Position numbers and translations under genes: made by a program. DNA of 64,000 nt from Arthrobacter sp. H16F315 (GTDB lineage Bacteria; Actinomycetota; Actinomycetes; Actinomycetales; Micrococcaceae). A model generated the notes under the pieces. It was not told the DNA's origin. It was given only the letters and a program-made list of their open reading frames with translations, and did not search any database. How positions within the stretch are numbered: the stretch's first letter is position 1; every line of letters starts with the position of its first letter. Below, piece after piece: positions 9,832 to 20,152 of this stretch. The stretch is from positions 2,480,001 to 2,544,000 of the forward strand of contig NZ_JAMXSS010000002.1 in assembly GCF_024124825.1 (NCBI RefSeq). Reading direction: 5' to 3'.

Positions 9832-10479
9832 TTGATCAGTTTTCTCCGCGGAACCGTAGCGCACGTTGGCCTGTCCTCCGCCGTGATCGACCTCAACGGC
9901 GCCGGCATGAGCGTGAACGCCACGCCGCAGACCCTCAGCAGGCTCCGAGCCGGCGAGGAAGGGAAGCTATTCACCTCCCTGATCGTGCGGGAGGACTCCC
10001 TGACCCTGTTTGGATTCGCTTCCGACGAGGAACGAGCTGTGTTCGACATCCTGCTCAGCGTCAGCGGCGTCGGGCCCCGGCTGGCTCTCGCAGTCCTGGC
10101 CGTGCATGAGCCGGAAACGATCCGCGTCGCCGCACACTCCGGAGACGGCAAGGCCTTCACCAAGGTGCCCGGGATTGGCCCCAAGGTCGCCGGGCGGATT
10201 GTGCTGGAACTGGCCGGCAAGCTGGTGCCGCACGGCACCGCGGCCGATGCACCTGCTCCCGCGGCAAGCTCCGAGTCGGTCTGGAAGCCCCAGGTGGTCG
10301 CGGCCATGACGAGCCTGGGCTGGTCCGAGAAGGATGCCACCTCCAGCATCGACAAGTCCCTGGCCGATTCACCCGAACTGGCCGACAGGGGCAACGTGGC
10401 CGAGATCCTGCGCGCCACCCTCCGCTGGCTGGGCCAGGACGGCGCCCGGGCCGGCAACAGGGCAGGCGCCCGTGGCTGA
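9832..10479 (+). CDS. ruvA: Holliday junction branch migration protein RuvA
   Basis: RuvA binds four-way junctions as a tetramer and loads RuvB. The 215-residue protein starts at TTG 9832, about five bases after AGGAGCC, with [12 protein letters not shown], the beta-barrel domain I. Two helix-hairpin-helix motifs follow, [16 protein letters not shown] and [18 protein letters not shown] Pro/Ala linker leads to domain III, which contacts RuvB ([15 protein letters not shown]). It overlaps ruvB by eight bases and forms the standard ruvCAB cluster. Confidence 0.95.
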   Translation: MISFLRGTVAHVGLSSAVIDLNGAGMSVNATPQTLSRLRAGEEGKLFTSLIVREDSLTLFGFASDEERAVFDILLSVSGVGPRLALAVLAVHEPETIRVAAHSGDGKAFTKVPGIGPKVAGRIVLELAGKLVPHGTAADAPAPAASSESVWKPQVVAAMTSLGWSEKDATSSIDKSLADSPELADRGNVAEILRATLRWLGQDGARAGNRAGARG

Positions 10480-11581
10480 GCCATCCGTCGTCGCCGGGGG
10501 AGAGGAGCCGGAGGAGCGGGTCATCGAAGCCGCCCTCAGGCCCAAAAACCTGCATGACTTCGTGGGCCAGCACCGGGTCCGGAAACAACTGTCACTGGTC
10601 CTGGAAGCCTCCCGCATGCGGGGCCGCAGCGCTGACCACGTCCTGCTCTCCGGTCCTCCCGGCCTGGGTAAGACCACGCTGTCCATGATCATTGCGGCCG
10701 AGATGAACGCACCGCTGCGAATCAGCAGCGGCCCGGCGATCCAGCACGCAGGCGACCTGGCTGCCATCCTGTCCTCGCTCTCCGAAGGTGAAGTCCTTTT
10801 CCTTGATGAAATCCACCGGATGTCCCGGCCGGCCGAGGAAATGCTCTATATGGCCATGGAGGATTTCCGGGTCGACATCGTCGTCGGCAAGGGAGCCGGA
10901 GCTACCGCCATCCCGATTGAACTGCCGCCGTTCACCCTGGTGGGTGCAACCACCCGCGCGGGCCTGCTGCCCGGACCGCTCCGGGACCGGTTCGGCTTCA
11001 CCGGACACCTCGAGTTTTACTCCGTGGCGGAATTGGAACTCGTCCTCCGGCGCTCTGCAGGCCTGCTGGACCTGAAGGTCAACTCCGCCGGGTTCAGCGA
11101 AATTGCCGGGCGGTCCCGCGGTACGCCCCGAATCGCAAACCGGCTCCTGCGCCGGGTCCGTGACTGGGCGCTGGTGCACGGGGTCGAGCAGATCGATGCC
11201 CGGACCGCGTCAGCGGCGCTGGACATGTACGAAGTCGACAAACGCGGCCTTGACCGGCTGGACCGGGCCGTCCTGGAGGCTTTGATCACCAAGTTTGGCG
11301 GCGGACCCGTGGGCCTGTCCACCCTGGCTATCGCCGTCGGCGAGGAGACGGAAACGGTGGAAACCGTCGCCGAGCCGTACCTCGTCCGCGAGGGCCTGCT
11401 GGGCCGGACCCCGCGGGGCAGGATCGCGCTCGCCCCGGCCTGGACACATCTTGGCTTCGCGGTGCCGCCCGGCGTTTTCGCGCAGGACCCGTTGGAACTC
11501 TTCCCGGCGGACGGTGACACCGACTTCGAGGCGGGGCCGGGCCAGGATGCCGATCCGGAATGGATCCGTAACCGTCAATAG
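10472..11581 (+). CDS. ruvB: Holliday junction branch migration ATPase RuvB
   Basis: RuvB is the hexameric AAA+ motor for branch migration. The start is GTG 10472 inside the ruvA end, giving 369 residues; the upstream in-frame extension is ruvA sequence in another frame. Visible motifs are [12 protein letters not shown], Walker [13 protein letters not shown], Walker [11 protein letters not shown], sensor 1 VGATTRAG, the arginine finger region LRDRFGF, and the winged-helix tail. The C-terminus ends in an acidic extension. All catalytic positions are intact. Confidence 0.97.
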   Translation: MAEPSVVAGGEEPEERVIEAALRPKNLHDFVGQHRVRKQLSLVLEASRMRGRSADHVLLSGPPGLGKTTLSMIIAAEMNAPLRISSGPAIQHAGDLAAILSSLSEGEVLFLDEIHRMSRPAEEMLYMAMEDFRVDIVVGKGAGATAIPIELPPFTLVGATTRAGLLPGPLRDRFGFTGHLEFYSVAELELVLRRSAGLLDLKVNSAGFSEIAGRSRGTPRIANRLLRRVRDWALVHGVEQIDARTASAALDMYEVDKRGLDRLDRAVLEALITKFGGGPVGLSTLAIAVGEETETVETVAEPYLVREGLLGRTPRGRIALAPAWTHLGFAVPPGVFAQDPLELFPADGDTDFEAGPGQDADPEWIRNRQ

Positions 11582-11604
11582 CAGCAGCGCGTAGCCTTTC
11601 CCTC

Positions 11605-11610
11605 TAGACT
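11605..11610 (+). promoter_or_regulatory. probable -10 element upstream of yajC-secD-secF
   Basis: TAGACT (11605-11610) matches TANNNT and lies in the 180-bp gap between ruvB and yajC. It would give an untranslated leader of roughly 145 bases. I cannot identify a clear -35 element, so this is a candidate only. Confidence 0.35.
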
Positions 11611-11761
11611 GGTATGACGCTCGGCACGTTCGGGTCTTTGTTTCCGTGCGCGGCCAGTTCCTGGCCGCCGTCGGCTCGGCATAATTGCCTGCCAGCTATC
11701 CCGGAGCGAAACGGACGTTGCTGTACAACCAGCTACGCAAGTACAGAATGGAACTTTTCCC

Positions 11762-12178
11762 TTGGATCCAATGAACATCCTGCTTTTCGTTATGCTCGGA
11801 CTCTTCGTCTTTATGATGTTCCGACGCAACAAGAAGACCAAGGAACAGGCAGCCACGCTGCAGTCACAGTTCGCCCCGGGTGTCGAGGTTATGACCAGTT
11901 TCGGCCTCTTCGGACGGATCGTCGAGATCGACGACGCAGAGAACAAGGTCCTGCTCGAACTCTCCCCGGGGAACACCGCTACGGTGCACCGCCAGGCAGT
12001 TACCAAGATCGTCGAGCCGGTCCTCGCCGCCGGGGAGCCTGCAGTGGTTCCCAACGATGCATCTTCGCTGACCATCGAGAAGTCCGAAAGCATCGCTCCT
12101 GTCAACGATGCACCGCGCGATGAGACGCCTGAGGAAACCCTGCGCCGCCTCAGCGACGAAGGCAAAAAAGACAGCTAG
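11762..12178 (+). CDS. yajC: preprotein translocase subunit YajC
   Basis: YajC is a small membrane component associated with SecDF and SecYEG. A single N-terminal membrane helix (NILLFVMLGLFVFMMF) is followed by the basic RRNKKTKEQ and the cytoplasmic domain with FAPGVEVMTSFGLFGRIVEID, the family signature. The acidic C-terminal extension is typical of actinobacterial versions. Start is TTG 11762 (MDPMNILL) or ATG 11771; there is no strong ribosome site to decide. About 138 residues. It leads the secDF operon. Confidence 0.9.
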   Translation: MDPMNILLFVMLGLFVFMMFRRNKKTKEQAATLQSQFAPGVEVMTSFGLFGRIVEIDDAENKVLLELSPGNTATVHRQAVTKIVEPVLAAGEPAVVPNDASSLTIEKSESIAPVNDAPRDETPEETLRRLSDEGKKDS

Positions 12179-12284
12179 TCTGCCTGTTTGAGCTATCCCG
12201 CGAAACAACGGCTGCGGGCCACCGCCGGAGCGCGCCCGTGAGGGCCGCACGGCGGTTCCTCCGTAAACAATAGAAAGATCCACA

Positions 12285-14045
12285 ATGGCACGAACTGGCC
12301 CCAAAAACACAGCCCTCAGGGTGCTGGTCTGGCTCGGCGTTATCCTCGCCGTCCTGACGGCCGTCCTGGCCGGCGGCACCATGGCCGGCCAGGCGAGCTG
12401 GGCACCCAAGCTCGCCCTGGACCTTGAAGGCGGCACCCAGATGATCCTGGCGCCCAAGGTTGAAGGCGGTTCAGGCATCAATGAAGAGCAGCTCAATCAG
12501 GCCGTGGCGATCATCCGCCAGCGTGTGGACGGCTCCGGTGTCGCGGAAGCCGAAATCAGCACGCAGTCCGGCCGGAACGTCGTCGTCAGCCTGCCGGGCA
12601 CACCCGCCAAGGAAACCCGCGCCCTGATCCAGGCGTCCGCCGACATGAATTTCCGCCCCGTCCTCCAAGCCGGTCCGGGCGCAGCCGTCCCCACGGAGTC
12701 CTTGACTCCGGAAGACCAGCTGCCCAAGCCCACCGCCGAGCCCACCAACGGCAGCGACATTAACTGGGTTACCCCGGAGGTCTACAAGAAGTTCGAGTTG
12801 CTCAACTGCGACAACCCGTCGCAGGACAAGCAGGAACGCTCCGACCCGACCAAACCGCTGGTAACCTGCGAGCCGGCCTCCGCCAACTCCCCGGCGATCA
12901 AGTACATCCTTGGCCCGGTTGAAGTCAAAGGCTCAAACATCGCCGGGTCCTCCTTCCAGCTGCAGCGCGGCGCCCAGGGTGCGGTGACCAACGAGTGGGC
13001 AGTGAACATCCAGTTCAACGATGAAGGCACCACCAAGTTCAAGGCAGTCACCGAGCGGCTGTATCAGTTCAACGTCGCCAGCCAGGCCCAGGGCGGCTCG
13101 GATCCGAAGGCGCAGTTTGCCATCGTGCTCGATGACCAGGTCATCTCCGCGCCGCGTGCGAATGCGACCATCACCGATGGACGTCCGCAGATCACCGGCG
13201 GGTTCACCGAACAGTCCGCGAAGGCACTCTCGGACCAGCTCCGCTTTGGAGCCTTGCCGATCAGCTTCGAAATCCAGAGCGAACAGCAGATCTCAGCCAC
13301 CCTGGGTGGTGAGCAGCTGCGGATGGGCATGTTGGCGGGCCTGATCGGCCTGTTGCTGGTGGTCGTCTACTCACTGTTCCAGTACCGGGCCTTGGGCCTG
13401 GTCACCGTGGCGTCCCTGGTGGTTGCCGGTGCCCTGACCTACCTGGCCATAGCGATCCTTGGCTGGACGGAAAACTACCGGCTCTCGCTTGCCGGTGTGG
13501 CCGGTCTGATTGTGGCAATCGGACAGACAGCTGACTCCTTCATCGTCTACTTCGAACGCATCCGTGACGAGCTCCGGGAAGGCCGCGGACTCGTTTCGGC
13601 AGTCCAGAACGGCTGGAAGCGCGCCAAGCGCACAGTGCTCGCATCCAAGGCGGTCAACCTGCTGGCCGCGCTGGTGCTGTACTTCGTGGCTGTGGGCAAC
13701 GTGCGCGGCTTCGCGTTTACGCTTGGCCTGACTGCCATCGCTGACCTCATCGTTGTATTTATGTTCACGCACCCGACGCTTCAGCTGCTCTCGGGCACCA
13801 AGTTCTTCGGCGAAGGCCACCGGTTCTCCGGCTTGGACCCGAAGCGGCTCGGCGCCATCCCGCTGTACCGCGGGGCGGGCCGGATCCGCACCCCGGATGA
13901 CAAGCCCGCCGTTGCGCTTCGCGCCAAGAACACCGGCGCCGCGGCCGAGGCCGAACGCCGGATGACCATTGCGGAACGACGGCTCGCGGAACGCCAGGAA
14001 CAGCTTGCCGGTTCCTCCAAGAACGCGTCCAAGGAGGGCAACTAA
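12285..14045 (+). CDS. secD: protein translocase subunit SecD
   Basis: SecD, with SecF, uses the proton gradient to assist late steps of protein export. The 586-residue protein has one N-terminal membrane helix, the DLEGGTQMIL motif, a large extracytoplasmic P1 domain from about residue 60 to 350 with a Pro/Thr-rich insert, then five membrane helices beginning LRMGMLAGLIGLLLVVVYSL. The conserved GVAGLIVAIGQTADSFIVYFERIRDE segment carries the Asp used in proton transfer. An Arg/Glu-rich cytoplasmic tail closes the protein. The stop is immediately followed by the secF ATG. Confidence 0.96.
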   Translation: MARTGPKNTALRVLVWLGVILAVLTAVLAGGTMAGQASWAPKLALDLEGGTQMILAPKVEGGSGINEEQLNQAVAIIRQRVDGSGVAEAEISTQSGRNVVVSLPGTPAKETRALIQASADMNFRPVLQAGPGAAVPTESLTPEDQLPKPTAEPTNGSDINWVTPEVYKKFELLNCDNPSQDKQERSDPTKPLVTCEPASANSPAIKYILGPVEVKGSNIAGSSFQLQRGAQGAVTNEWAVNIQFNDEGTTKFKAVTERLYQFNVASQAQGGSDPKAQFAIVLDDQVISAPRANATITDGRPQITGGFTEQSAKALSDQLRFGALPISFEIQSEQQISATLGGEQLRMGMLAGLIGLLLVVVYSLFQYRALGLVTVASLVVAGALTYLAIAILGWTENYRLSLAGVAGLIVAIGQTADSFIVYFERIRDELREGRGLVSAVQNGWKRAKRTVLASKAVNLLAALVLYFVAVGNVRGFAFTLGLTAIADLIVVFMFTHPTLQLLSGTKFFGEGHRFSGLDPKRLGAIPLYRGAGRIRTPDDKPAVALRAKNTGAAAEAERRMTIAERRLAERQEQLAGSSKNASKEGN

Positions 14046-15068
14046 ATGGCCACCAGCTTCGCCAATTTCGGCAATGAGCTCTACACGGGCAAGCGCTCGT
14101 ACGACTTCGTCGATTCCAAGAAAATCTGGTTCCTGATTGCAGCCGTCCTGGTTGCGCTCTCGATCCTGCTGCCGGTCGCCAAGGGTGGCTTCAATCTCGG
14201 CATCGAGTTCCGGGGCGGCTCGGAATTCACCGTCTCAAATGTCAAGACCACGGACCCTGCCCTCGGCGAGAAAGCCGTGAAGGACGTTGTCTCCGGAAGC
14301 GTCCCGCGCGTCGCCAACGTTGCCGGCACCACGATGCGGATCCAAACGGACAAGCTCACCGACGACGAGACACTGCGGATCAAGGACGGACTCACCACGG
14401 CCTACGGCGTCACCGACAATGAGGTCACCTCGACCTTTGTCGGGCCGACGTGGGGTGCCGACGTAACAAAACAGGCCCTTTTGGGCCTGGCGATCTTCGT
14501 CGGTCTCGCCGCGGTGCTGATGGCGCTGTACTTCCGGACCTGGAAGATGTCGCTCTCGGCCCTCGTGGGCATGCTGGTGACGATGTTCATCACCGCCGGC
14601 GTCTATGCCCTCAGCGATTTCGAGGTCACGCCGTCGGCCATCATTGGGTTCCTCACCGTGCTGAGCTACTCGCTGTACGACACAGTGGTGGTCTTCGACA
14701 AGATCCGCGAGAACACCGCGGACCTGCAGGCGTCCACCCGCCGGACGTTCGGCGAGGAGGTCAACCTGGCCGTCAACCAGACCTTGGTGCGCTCCATCAA
14801 CACCATGATGGTTGCCATCCTTCCGGTGGGTGCGATCCTATTCATCGGCGCTGGCCTGCTCGGCGCCGGAACCTTGCGGGATCTCTCACTGGCTCTTTTT
14901 GTCGGCATCCTGATCGGCACGGCGGCCACCATATTTATCGCCGCGCCCCTCTACGCCTGGCTGCGCCAGGGCGAACGGGAGTTGGTCAAGCAGGCCGCAC
15001 GGGTGCAGCAGCGCCGGGCGCAGGCTGCCGCCAAGGCGGAGACCGCAGAAGCTCCCGCGACGGCCTAG
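14046..15068 (+). CDS. secF: protein translocase subunit SecF
   Basis: The 340-residue partner of SecD begins one base after the secD stop. It has an N-terminal helix, the GIEFRGGSEF motif, a short periplasmic-type domain and a C-terminal membrane bundle with VLSYSLYDTVVVFDKIREN, the family signature, and LVRSINTMMVAILPV. A basic Ala/Gln-rich tail (VQQRRAQAAAKAE) lies in the cytoplasm. A hairpin about 55 bases after the stop may end the operon. Confidence 0.96.
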   Translation: MATSFANFGNELYTGKRSYDFVDSKKIWFLIAAVLVALSILLPVAKGGFNLGIEFRGGSEFTVSNVKTTDPALGEKAVKDVVSGSVPRVANVAGTTMRIQTDKLTDDETLRIKDGLTTAYGVTDNEVTSTFVGPTWGADVTKQALLGLAIFVGLAAVLMALYFRTWKMSLSALVGMLVTMFITAGVYALSDFEVTPSAIIGFLTVLSYSLYDTVVVFDKIRENTADLQASTRRTFGEEVNLAVNQTLVRSINTMMVAILPVGAILFIGAGLLGAGTLRDLSLALFVGILIGTAATIFIAAPLYAWLRQGERELVKQAARVQQRRAQAAAKAETAEAPATA

Positions 15069-15123
15069 CCGCAGCGGTCCTGCCGGACCCGGTCCGCCGG
15101 GGTATTTGCTTCCGCAGACCTTC

Positions 15124-15159
15124 GGGCCGGAGAACGCCATTCGTGGTGCTCTCCGGCCC
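15124..15159 (+). terminator. hairpin between secF and rel
   Basis: GGGCCGGAGA (15124-15133) pairs perfectly with TCTCCGGCCC (15150-15159), and pairing continues inward with two mismatches. No T-tract follows, so it may be an intrinsic terminator of the weak actinobacterial type or simply an RNA structure. Confidence 0.5.
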
Positions 15160-15203
15160 GTCGCCGTATCGTCGACGGTTATCGAAGTATCCTGCTGCGG
15201 GAA

Positions 15204-15209
15204 TAGACT
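15204..15209 (+). promoter_or_regulatory. probable -10 element of rel
   Basis: TAGACT at 15204-15209 fits TANNNT. It would give a leader of about 25 bases ending in GGAGAGG before the TTG start at 15242. Confidence 0.45.
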
Positions 15210-15241
15210 GGAAGAATTAACGGGTTCGGAGAGGTGCTCCA

Positions 15242-17636
15242 TTGGAAGAACGTTCGACGCCGGTGCCAACAGCGCAGGCGGATGAGGCTGCAGGCCAGGG
15301 TTCGCAGACTGGCGTGGTGGCTCCGGGACGCGCTGATCCGCCCGTCCCGGTCGACAGTTCGGGGGCCCGCCCGACCTTCCCCGGCCGCCGTGAGCGCACC
15401 CGCTCCCGGCTGGCGCGCCTGACCGGTCGCGGTGCACCTGCCTATTCGCCCATCCTGGAGCCGCTCCTGCGCACCGTGCGGGCCAACAACCCCAAAGAGG
15501 ACTTTGAGCTGATTCAGCGTGCCTTTGTGGTGGCGGAGAGCTGCCACCGCGGGCAGAAGCGCAAGAGCGGCGACCCGTACATTACCCACCCCGTGGCGGT
15601 GGCCACCATCCTGGCCGAACTGGGGCTCAGCGGAACCACACTGGCGGCGGCTCTCCTGCACGACACGGTCGAGGACACCTCGTACTCCCTGGAGGACCTG
15701 AAAGCCGAATTCGGGCCGGAAGTGGCCATGCTGGTCGACGGGGTCACCAAGCTGGACAAGGTCAGCTTCGGCGAGGCCGCCCAGTCTGAAACCGTGCGCA
15801 AAATGGTCGTCGCCATGGCCAAGGACATCCGGGTCCTGATGATCAAGCTGGCCGACCGGCTGCACAACGCCAGGACCTGGCGCTTCGTCTCGGCCGAGTC
15901 GTCGGCGCGCAAGGCCCGGGAAACACTGGAGATCTTCGCTCCGCTGGCACACCGGCTGGGCATGAATACCATCAAATGGGAACTTGAAGACCTCTCCTTT
16001 GCGGCGCTGTATCCGAAGGTCTACGAGGAAATCGTGCGTATGGTGGGGGACCGGACCCCCGAACGCGAAAAGAACCTGTCGGTGATCCGGAACCAAATCA
16101 CCGAGGACCTGCGCGAAGCGAAAATTAAGGCCACCATCAGCGGCCGGCCCAAGCATTACTACTCGATTTACCAGAAGATGATTGTCCGGGACAAAGATTT
16201 CGACGACATCAACGACCTGATGGGCGTCCGGGTGCTTGTCGACTCGGTCCGGGACTGTTACGCGGCCCTCGGCGCCATGCACTCACGCTGGAACCCCCTC
16301 CCCGGGAGGTTCAAGGACTACATCGCGATGCCCAAGTTTAACATGTACCAGTCGCTGCACACCACCGTCATCGGCCCCGGCGGCAAACCCGTGGAGATCC
16401 AGATCCGCACGCACGAAATGCACCGCCGCGCTGAATACGGCGTCGCGGCACACTGGAAGTACAAGGATCAGCCGAACCGCACCGCTGCCGGGCCGGGAAG
16501 CCCCCGCGAGGGTGAGATGGGCTGGCTCCGCTCCCTCGTGGACTGGCAGCAGGAAACCTCCGATCCCGGCGAGTTCCTGGACTCGCTGCGTTTTGAAATC
16601 AACGCCCGGGAGGTTTTTGTTTTTACCCCCCAAGGGCGAGGTTATGGCCCTCCCGGCCGGTTCCACACCCGTGGACTTCGCCTACGCCGTCCACACCGAA
16701 GTGGGCCACCGGACCATCGGTGCCCGAGTCAACGGCAAACTGGTCCCGCTGAACAGTGAACTGAACCACGGCGACTGGGTGGAAATCTTCACGTCCAAGG
16801 CCGAAGGCGCCGGTCCCAGCCAGGACTGGCAGCATTTCGTCAAGAGCGCCCGGGCCCGCAACAAGATCCGGCAGTGGTTCAGCAAGGAACGCCGCGAAGA
16901 GTCGATCGACCGGGGCAAGGAAATGCTGACCAAGGCGATGCGCAAGCAAAACCTCCCGTTGCAGCGCCTGATGACCCATGACGCCCTCGCCGCGATCGCG
17001 GAGGACTTTAAGTATGTCGACATCTCCGGTCTGTACGCAGGGGTCGGCGACGGCCACACCTCGGCTCAGTCCGTTATGGAACGCCTGGTGGAAAGCGTCG
17101 GCGGCAATGACACTCCCGACGACGCCCTCACCGAGGTTTCCATCCCCACGCAGGTCAGCAAGGGACGGTACTCCGATTCAGGCGTCGTCGTACGCGGCGT
17201 GGACGATGTCTGGGTCAAGCTCGCCCGCTGCTGCACACCTGTTCCGCCGGACCCGATCCTGGGCTTTGTCACCCGCGGTTCCGGCGTTTCAGTGCACCGG
17301 ACGGACTGCACCAACGTTAGTGGGCTGCTGGAACAGCCCGACCGGATAGTGGAGGTTGATTGGGCACCCACCCAGTCGAGCGTGTTCCTGGTCGAAATCC
17401 AGGTTGAAGCCCTTGACCGCAAGTCGCTGCTCTCGGACGTGACCCGCATCCTGTCGGAGAACCACGTCAACATCCTGGCCGCGAGCGTTCACACATCCAC
17501 GGACAGGGTGGCCATCTCGAAATTCGCTTTCGAGATGGGCGACCCGAAATACCTCAGCCATGTGCTCAGTGCCGTCCGACGCATCGACGGGGTCTTTGAC
17601 GTCTACCGGACCACCGGCAACCGGCGGCGCGGCTGA
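15242..17636 (+). CDS. rel: bifunctional (p)ppGpp synthetase/hydrolase Rel; frame break in CCCCCC at 16626-16631
   Basis: Rel makes and degrades the alarmone (p)ppGpp at the ribosome. Domains in order: a disordered basic N-terminus of about 70 residues; HD hydrolase domain with HDTVEDT; synthetase domain with [13 protein letters not shown], the Rel-type RFKD motif and [12 protein letters not shown] domain ([28 protein letters not shown]); zinc-finger-like region with [11 protein letters not shown]-terminal ACT domain. Both active sites look intact. One extra C in a C6 run breaks the frame at the TGS domain; removing it gives 797 residues. A truncation here would remove ribosome regulation, so a sequencing error is favoured. 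Confidence 0.95.
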
Positions 17637-17657
17637 ATCTTGTTTGGCGAGACACCG

Positions 17658-17685
17658 TAACCGGGCGCCAGGAGGCGCCGGGTTA
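17658..17685. terminator. hairpin between convergent rel and AbiEi-like gene
   Basis: TAACCGGGCGCC (17658-17669) pairs with GGCGCCGGGTTA (17674-17685) with one mismatch and a four-base loop. It sits in the short gap between the converging genes and includes the stop codon of the leftward gene, so it probably serves both directions. Confidence 0.6.
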
Positions 17686-18358
17686 TGGCGCCGGACGGGG
17701 CTGCAGCTGTTCGAGTTTCACCAGTGCTTCCTTTTTGTGCGGCAACCGGGGCGATGCCTCCACGGCCCGCAGCAGCAGCCGGGGCTGCAAACCCAGATCT
17801 GGGTTTGCCAGCAGTGCCCGCAGCGCCGGGACGGCCCGCTCCGCGTCCACATGCAGGGCGATGTCCACGGCGGTCCGCAGCGGGCTGGAGACCAGCAGGC
17901 CACCCAGGCTCACGACGTCGAACGGGCCCAGGCGCACCTCGTGGAATGTGCACCCCCGGGCCGACCTGAGGCTGGATATCCGTCGCTTGGTGTCGACGAG
18001 CAGGGCAAGACGGTCCGGTTCGGTGGCGCAGCCGTAAATCCAGGCGGCCGTCATCCGCCCCGCGACAACCCGGGTGCGGATGGCCGGGCTTATCAGGGGG
18101 GGAGGCCGCACGGGCCCTGAGCCGCGGCGTGGGGCGGGTCCCCGGCGGCAGGTAGCCGCGCTGGTAGAGCTGCGTCAGCACGCCATCCAACGCCATCGCT
18201 TGAAGTTCGGGCCAGGAGAAGAGCGCTCCGGGGGAATACAATTCAGCCGGCGGCGACAGGGCGGCCGACAGCGGCGCTAACCCTGACCGCAACGTTGACA
18301 GTGACGGTAGAAGTGAGCCTGGGGTGGACGTGGCAGCCGGGCCGTGAAGAATGACCAT
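17683..18358 (-). CDS. AbiEi-like (type IV antitoxin family) protein; frame break in G7 run 18096-18102
   Basis: After removing one base from a seven-G run the gene encodes about 224 residues. The central region (RTRVVAGRMTAAWIYGCATEPDRL) and PLRTAVDIALHVDAERAVPALRALL match the C-terminal AbiEi antitoxin-like domain widespread in actinobacteria. Many such proteins carry a DUF559 nuclease domain; none is seen here. No AbiEii nucleotidyltransferase toxin is adjacent, so a toxin-antitoxin role is not supported by context. The upstream ATG at 18358 has CAGGAT six bases before it, a weak leaderless-type -10. Function unknown. Confidence 0.6.
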
Positions 18359-18391
18359 TCAGCCATCCTGACCCGTCCCGGAATCAGCGAA

Positions 18392-18433
18392 CAGGCCCCG
18401 CACCGGTCATGTGGATAACCGGTGCGGGGCCTG
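18392..18433. terminator. perfect 16-bp hairpin after the DUF349 gene
   Basis: CAGGCCCCGCACCGGT (18392-18407) and ACCGGTGCGGGGCCTG (18418-18433) are exact reverse complements around a ten-base loop. The hairpin lies about 35 bases beyond the DUF349 stop codon. There is no T-tract. It is probably a terminator and could also act as an RNA 3' end stabiliser. Confidence 0.6.
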
Positions 18434-18465
18434 CGTCGTAGGGGTTGGGGTCCGGCGCCTGCGGG

Positions 18466-20091
18466 CTAGGAGAGTTCGCTCGCTGACTTTTCGAGCTGTT
18501 CCAGCCAAGCCTCGCGGGCCTCGAGCGCTTCCTTGGCGGCCTTGATCTTGCGATCGTCGCCGGCCTTCTCGGCCTTGGCCAGGTCCTCACGAAGCCCTGC
18601 AATGGCCGATTCAAGTTGCGTCAGCGCGCTGTTGGTGCGTGCTTTCGTCTCCGGGTTGGACCGCTTCCAGTTCTCGTCCTCGGCGTGGCGGACGGCATCT
18701 TCGATCTTCCGCAGCCCGGCTTCGACGCGTGCCATGTCGGCGCGGGGGACTTTGCCGGCCTCTTCCCAACGGTCACGGATGGACTGGAGCGCCTTTTTTG
18801 GCCGCGGTGAGGTCCTTGATGGGAAGGAGCTCGTTGGCTTCCGTCAGCAGCGCCTCCTTGACCACGAGGTTTGCACCGTATTCCTGGTCGATCTCATCGT
18901 TGGCCGCCTGGCGGTGCGTAAAGAAGACGTCCTGGGCGGCACGGAACCGGGCCCACAGCGCGTCGTCGTCCTTGCGGCTGGCACGCGGCGATGCCTTCCA
19001 ATCATCCATCAGGCGGCGGTATTCGCCGGCGGCAAAGCCCCAGTCGGTCGAGGAGGAGAGCGCTTCCGCCTCGGTGATCAGCTTCTCCTTAGCGGCCTTG
19101 GCTGCCGAGTTGGTGCTGTCCAGCTGGGAGAAATACGCACGGCGGTGCCGGTCAAAGACTGTACGGGCGGCGCGGAAGCGCTTCCAGAGGGTGTCCTCAT
19201 TGCTGCGGCCGAGACGGACGCCGCTCTTCTGCGCGGTCTTCCAGCCCTCGAACAGTTCGTTCATCCGGGCGCTGGATGTCTTCCACTGGATCTGGGCCGG
19301 GTCGTGGCCGGCAATCTCTTCAGCCTCGGCGACGATGGCTTCGCGGGCGGCCAACTCGGCAGCGCGGACGGCATCGTGTTCTGCCTTCTCGGACTTTTCG
19401 AGCTCGGAGATCTGCGTGGCCAGGGCGTCCAGGCGGGACTCGGCGGAGCGAAGGTCGCCCACCATGTTGCGCCCGGCGAGCTGCTCGCGCAGGTGGGCCA
19501 CGGTCTTGTGCATGTCCGTGGTGGGTGCCTTGGAGCTGACCCGCTGTTCCAGCAGGACAATCTGCGCGACGACGTCATCGTACTTGCGGGCGAAGTAACC
19601 CAGCGCCTCGTCGTCGCTGACGTCCGGGTACTGCCCGACAGGGTGCTCGGCACCGTCGAGGGTCAGGAACACGTGGCCGTCGCCTTCGACCCGGCCCCAT
19701 CGTGCGGCCTCGGCCAGTGAAGCAGCGGAGGAAACGGTAGCTGGTGCTGCCGGTGCTGCCGGTGCGGGTTTTGCCTTCGGCCGTGCCGCAAACGCTGCCG
19801 GTGACGGCGCGGGGCGCGGGGCCGGGGAGCCGCGGGCTCAGACGCGGTATCCGCGGCTTCGGCGGCGGCGGGTGCGGCTTCGCCGGCGTGGGTGGAAGCG
19901 GGGGCCCCGGGTGCGGCGACAGCCGCGGCGGCCTCCGCCTCTGGTGCCGTCTCCGTCACCGTAGCCGGGGTTGTGGCTTCTGCCTGCGCCGTGCCCGGGC
20001 CTGTGGCTGGTTCTGCGAACCCAGCTCCGGCCTGCGTTTCGTTGGCAGCTGCTGCTGACACTGTTTCGTCGGATTTCTGACTGTCTGTCAC
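18466..20091 (-). CDS. DUF349 repeat protein, frame breaks at 18794-18799 and about 19809-19828
   Basis: The GTG at 20091 opens an Ala/Glu/Thr/Pro-rich, probably disordered N-terminus of about 110 residues. After a frame break in a G/C-rich run comes ARWGRVEGDGHVFLTLDG and then several DUF349 helical repeats with the recurring pattern DxLWKRFRAAxxVFDxHR and DALWARFRAAQDVFFTHR. A second break in a T6 run (one extra base) precedes the last helices (KIEDAVRHAEDENWKRSNPETKAR). The two breaks cancel in length, giving 541 residues. Coiled-coil-like helices suggest a structural or nucleic-acid/chaperone-like role, but the family has no firm function. It lies just below the cyclophilin gene, on the same strand. 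Confidence 0.8.
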
Positions 20092-20152
20092 CGCTAGAAG
20101 TCTTTCGCTTGGAGGGAAATACCGGGGCCGATGCCACGAGGGCGACGGCTGG

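Noticed and set aside
13371..13820. Long open frames opposite secD, rel, carB and aspS
   Set aside because: They lie inside conserved genes on the other strand or frame, have biased Arg/Pro/Ser-rich composition and no recognisable domains; they are GC-rich shadows.
16626..16631. Programmed ribosomal frameshifting in rel
   Set aside because: A C6 run alone is not a slippery heptamer, no stimulatory structure is evident, and similar breaks occur in many unrelated genes, pointing to sequencing errors.
17683..18358. Toxin-antitoxin module next to rel
   Set aside because: Only the AbiEi-like domain is present; neither neighbour is a nucleotidyltransferase toxin.
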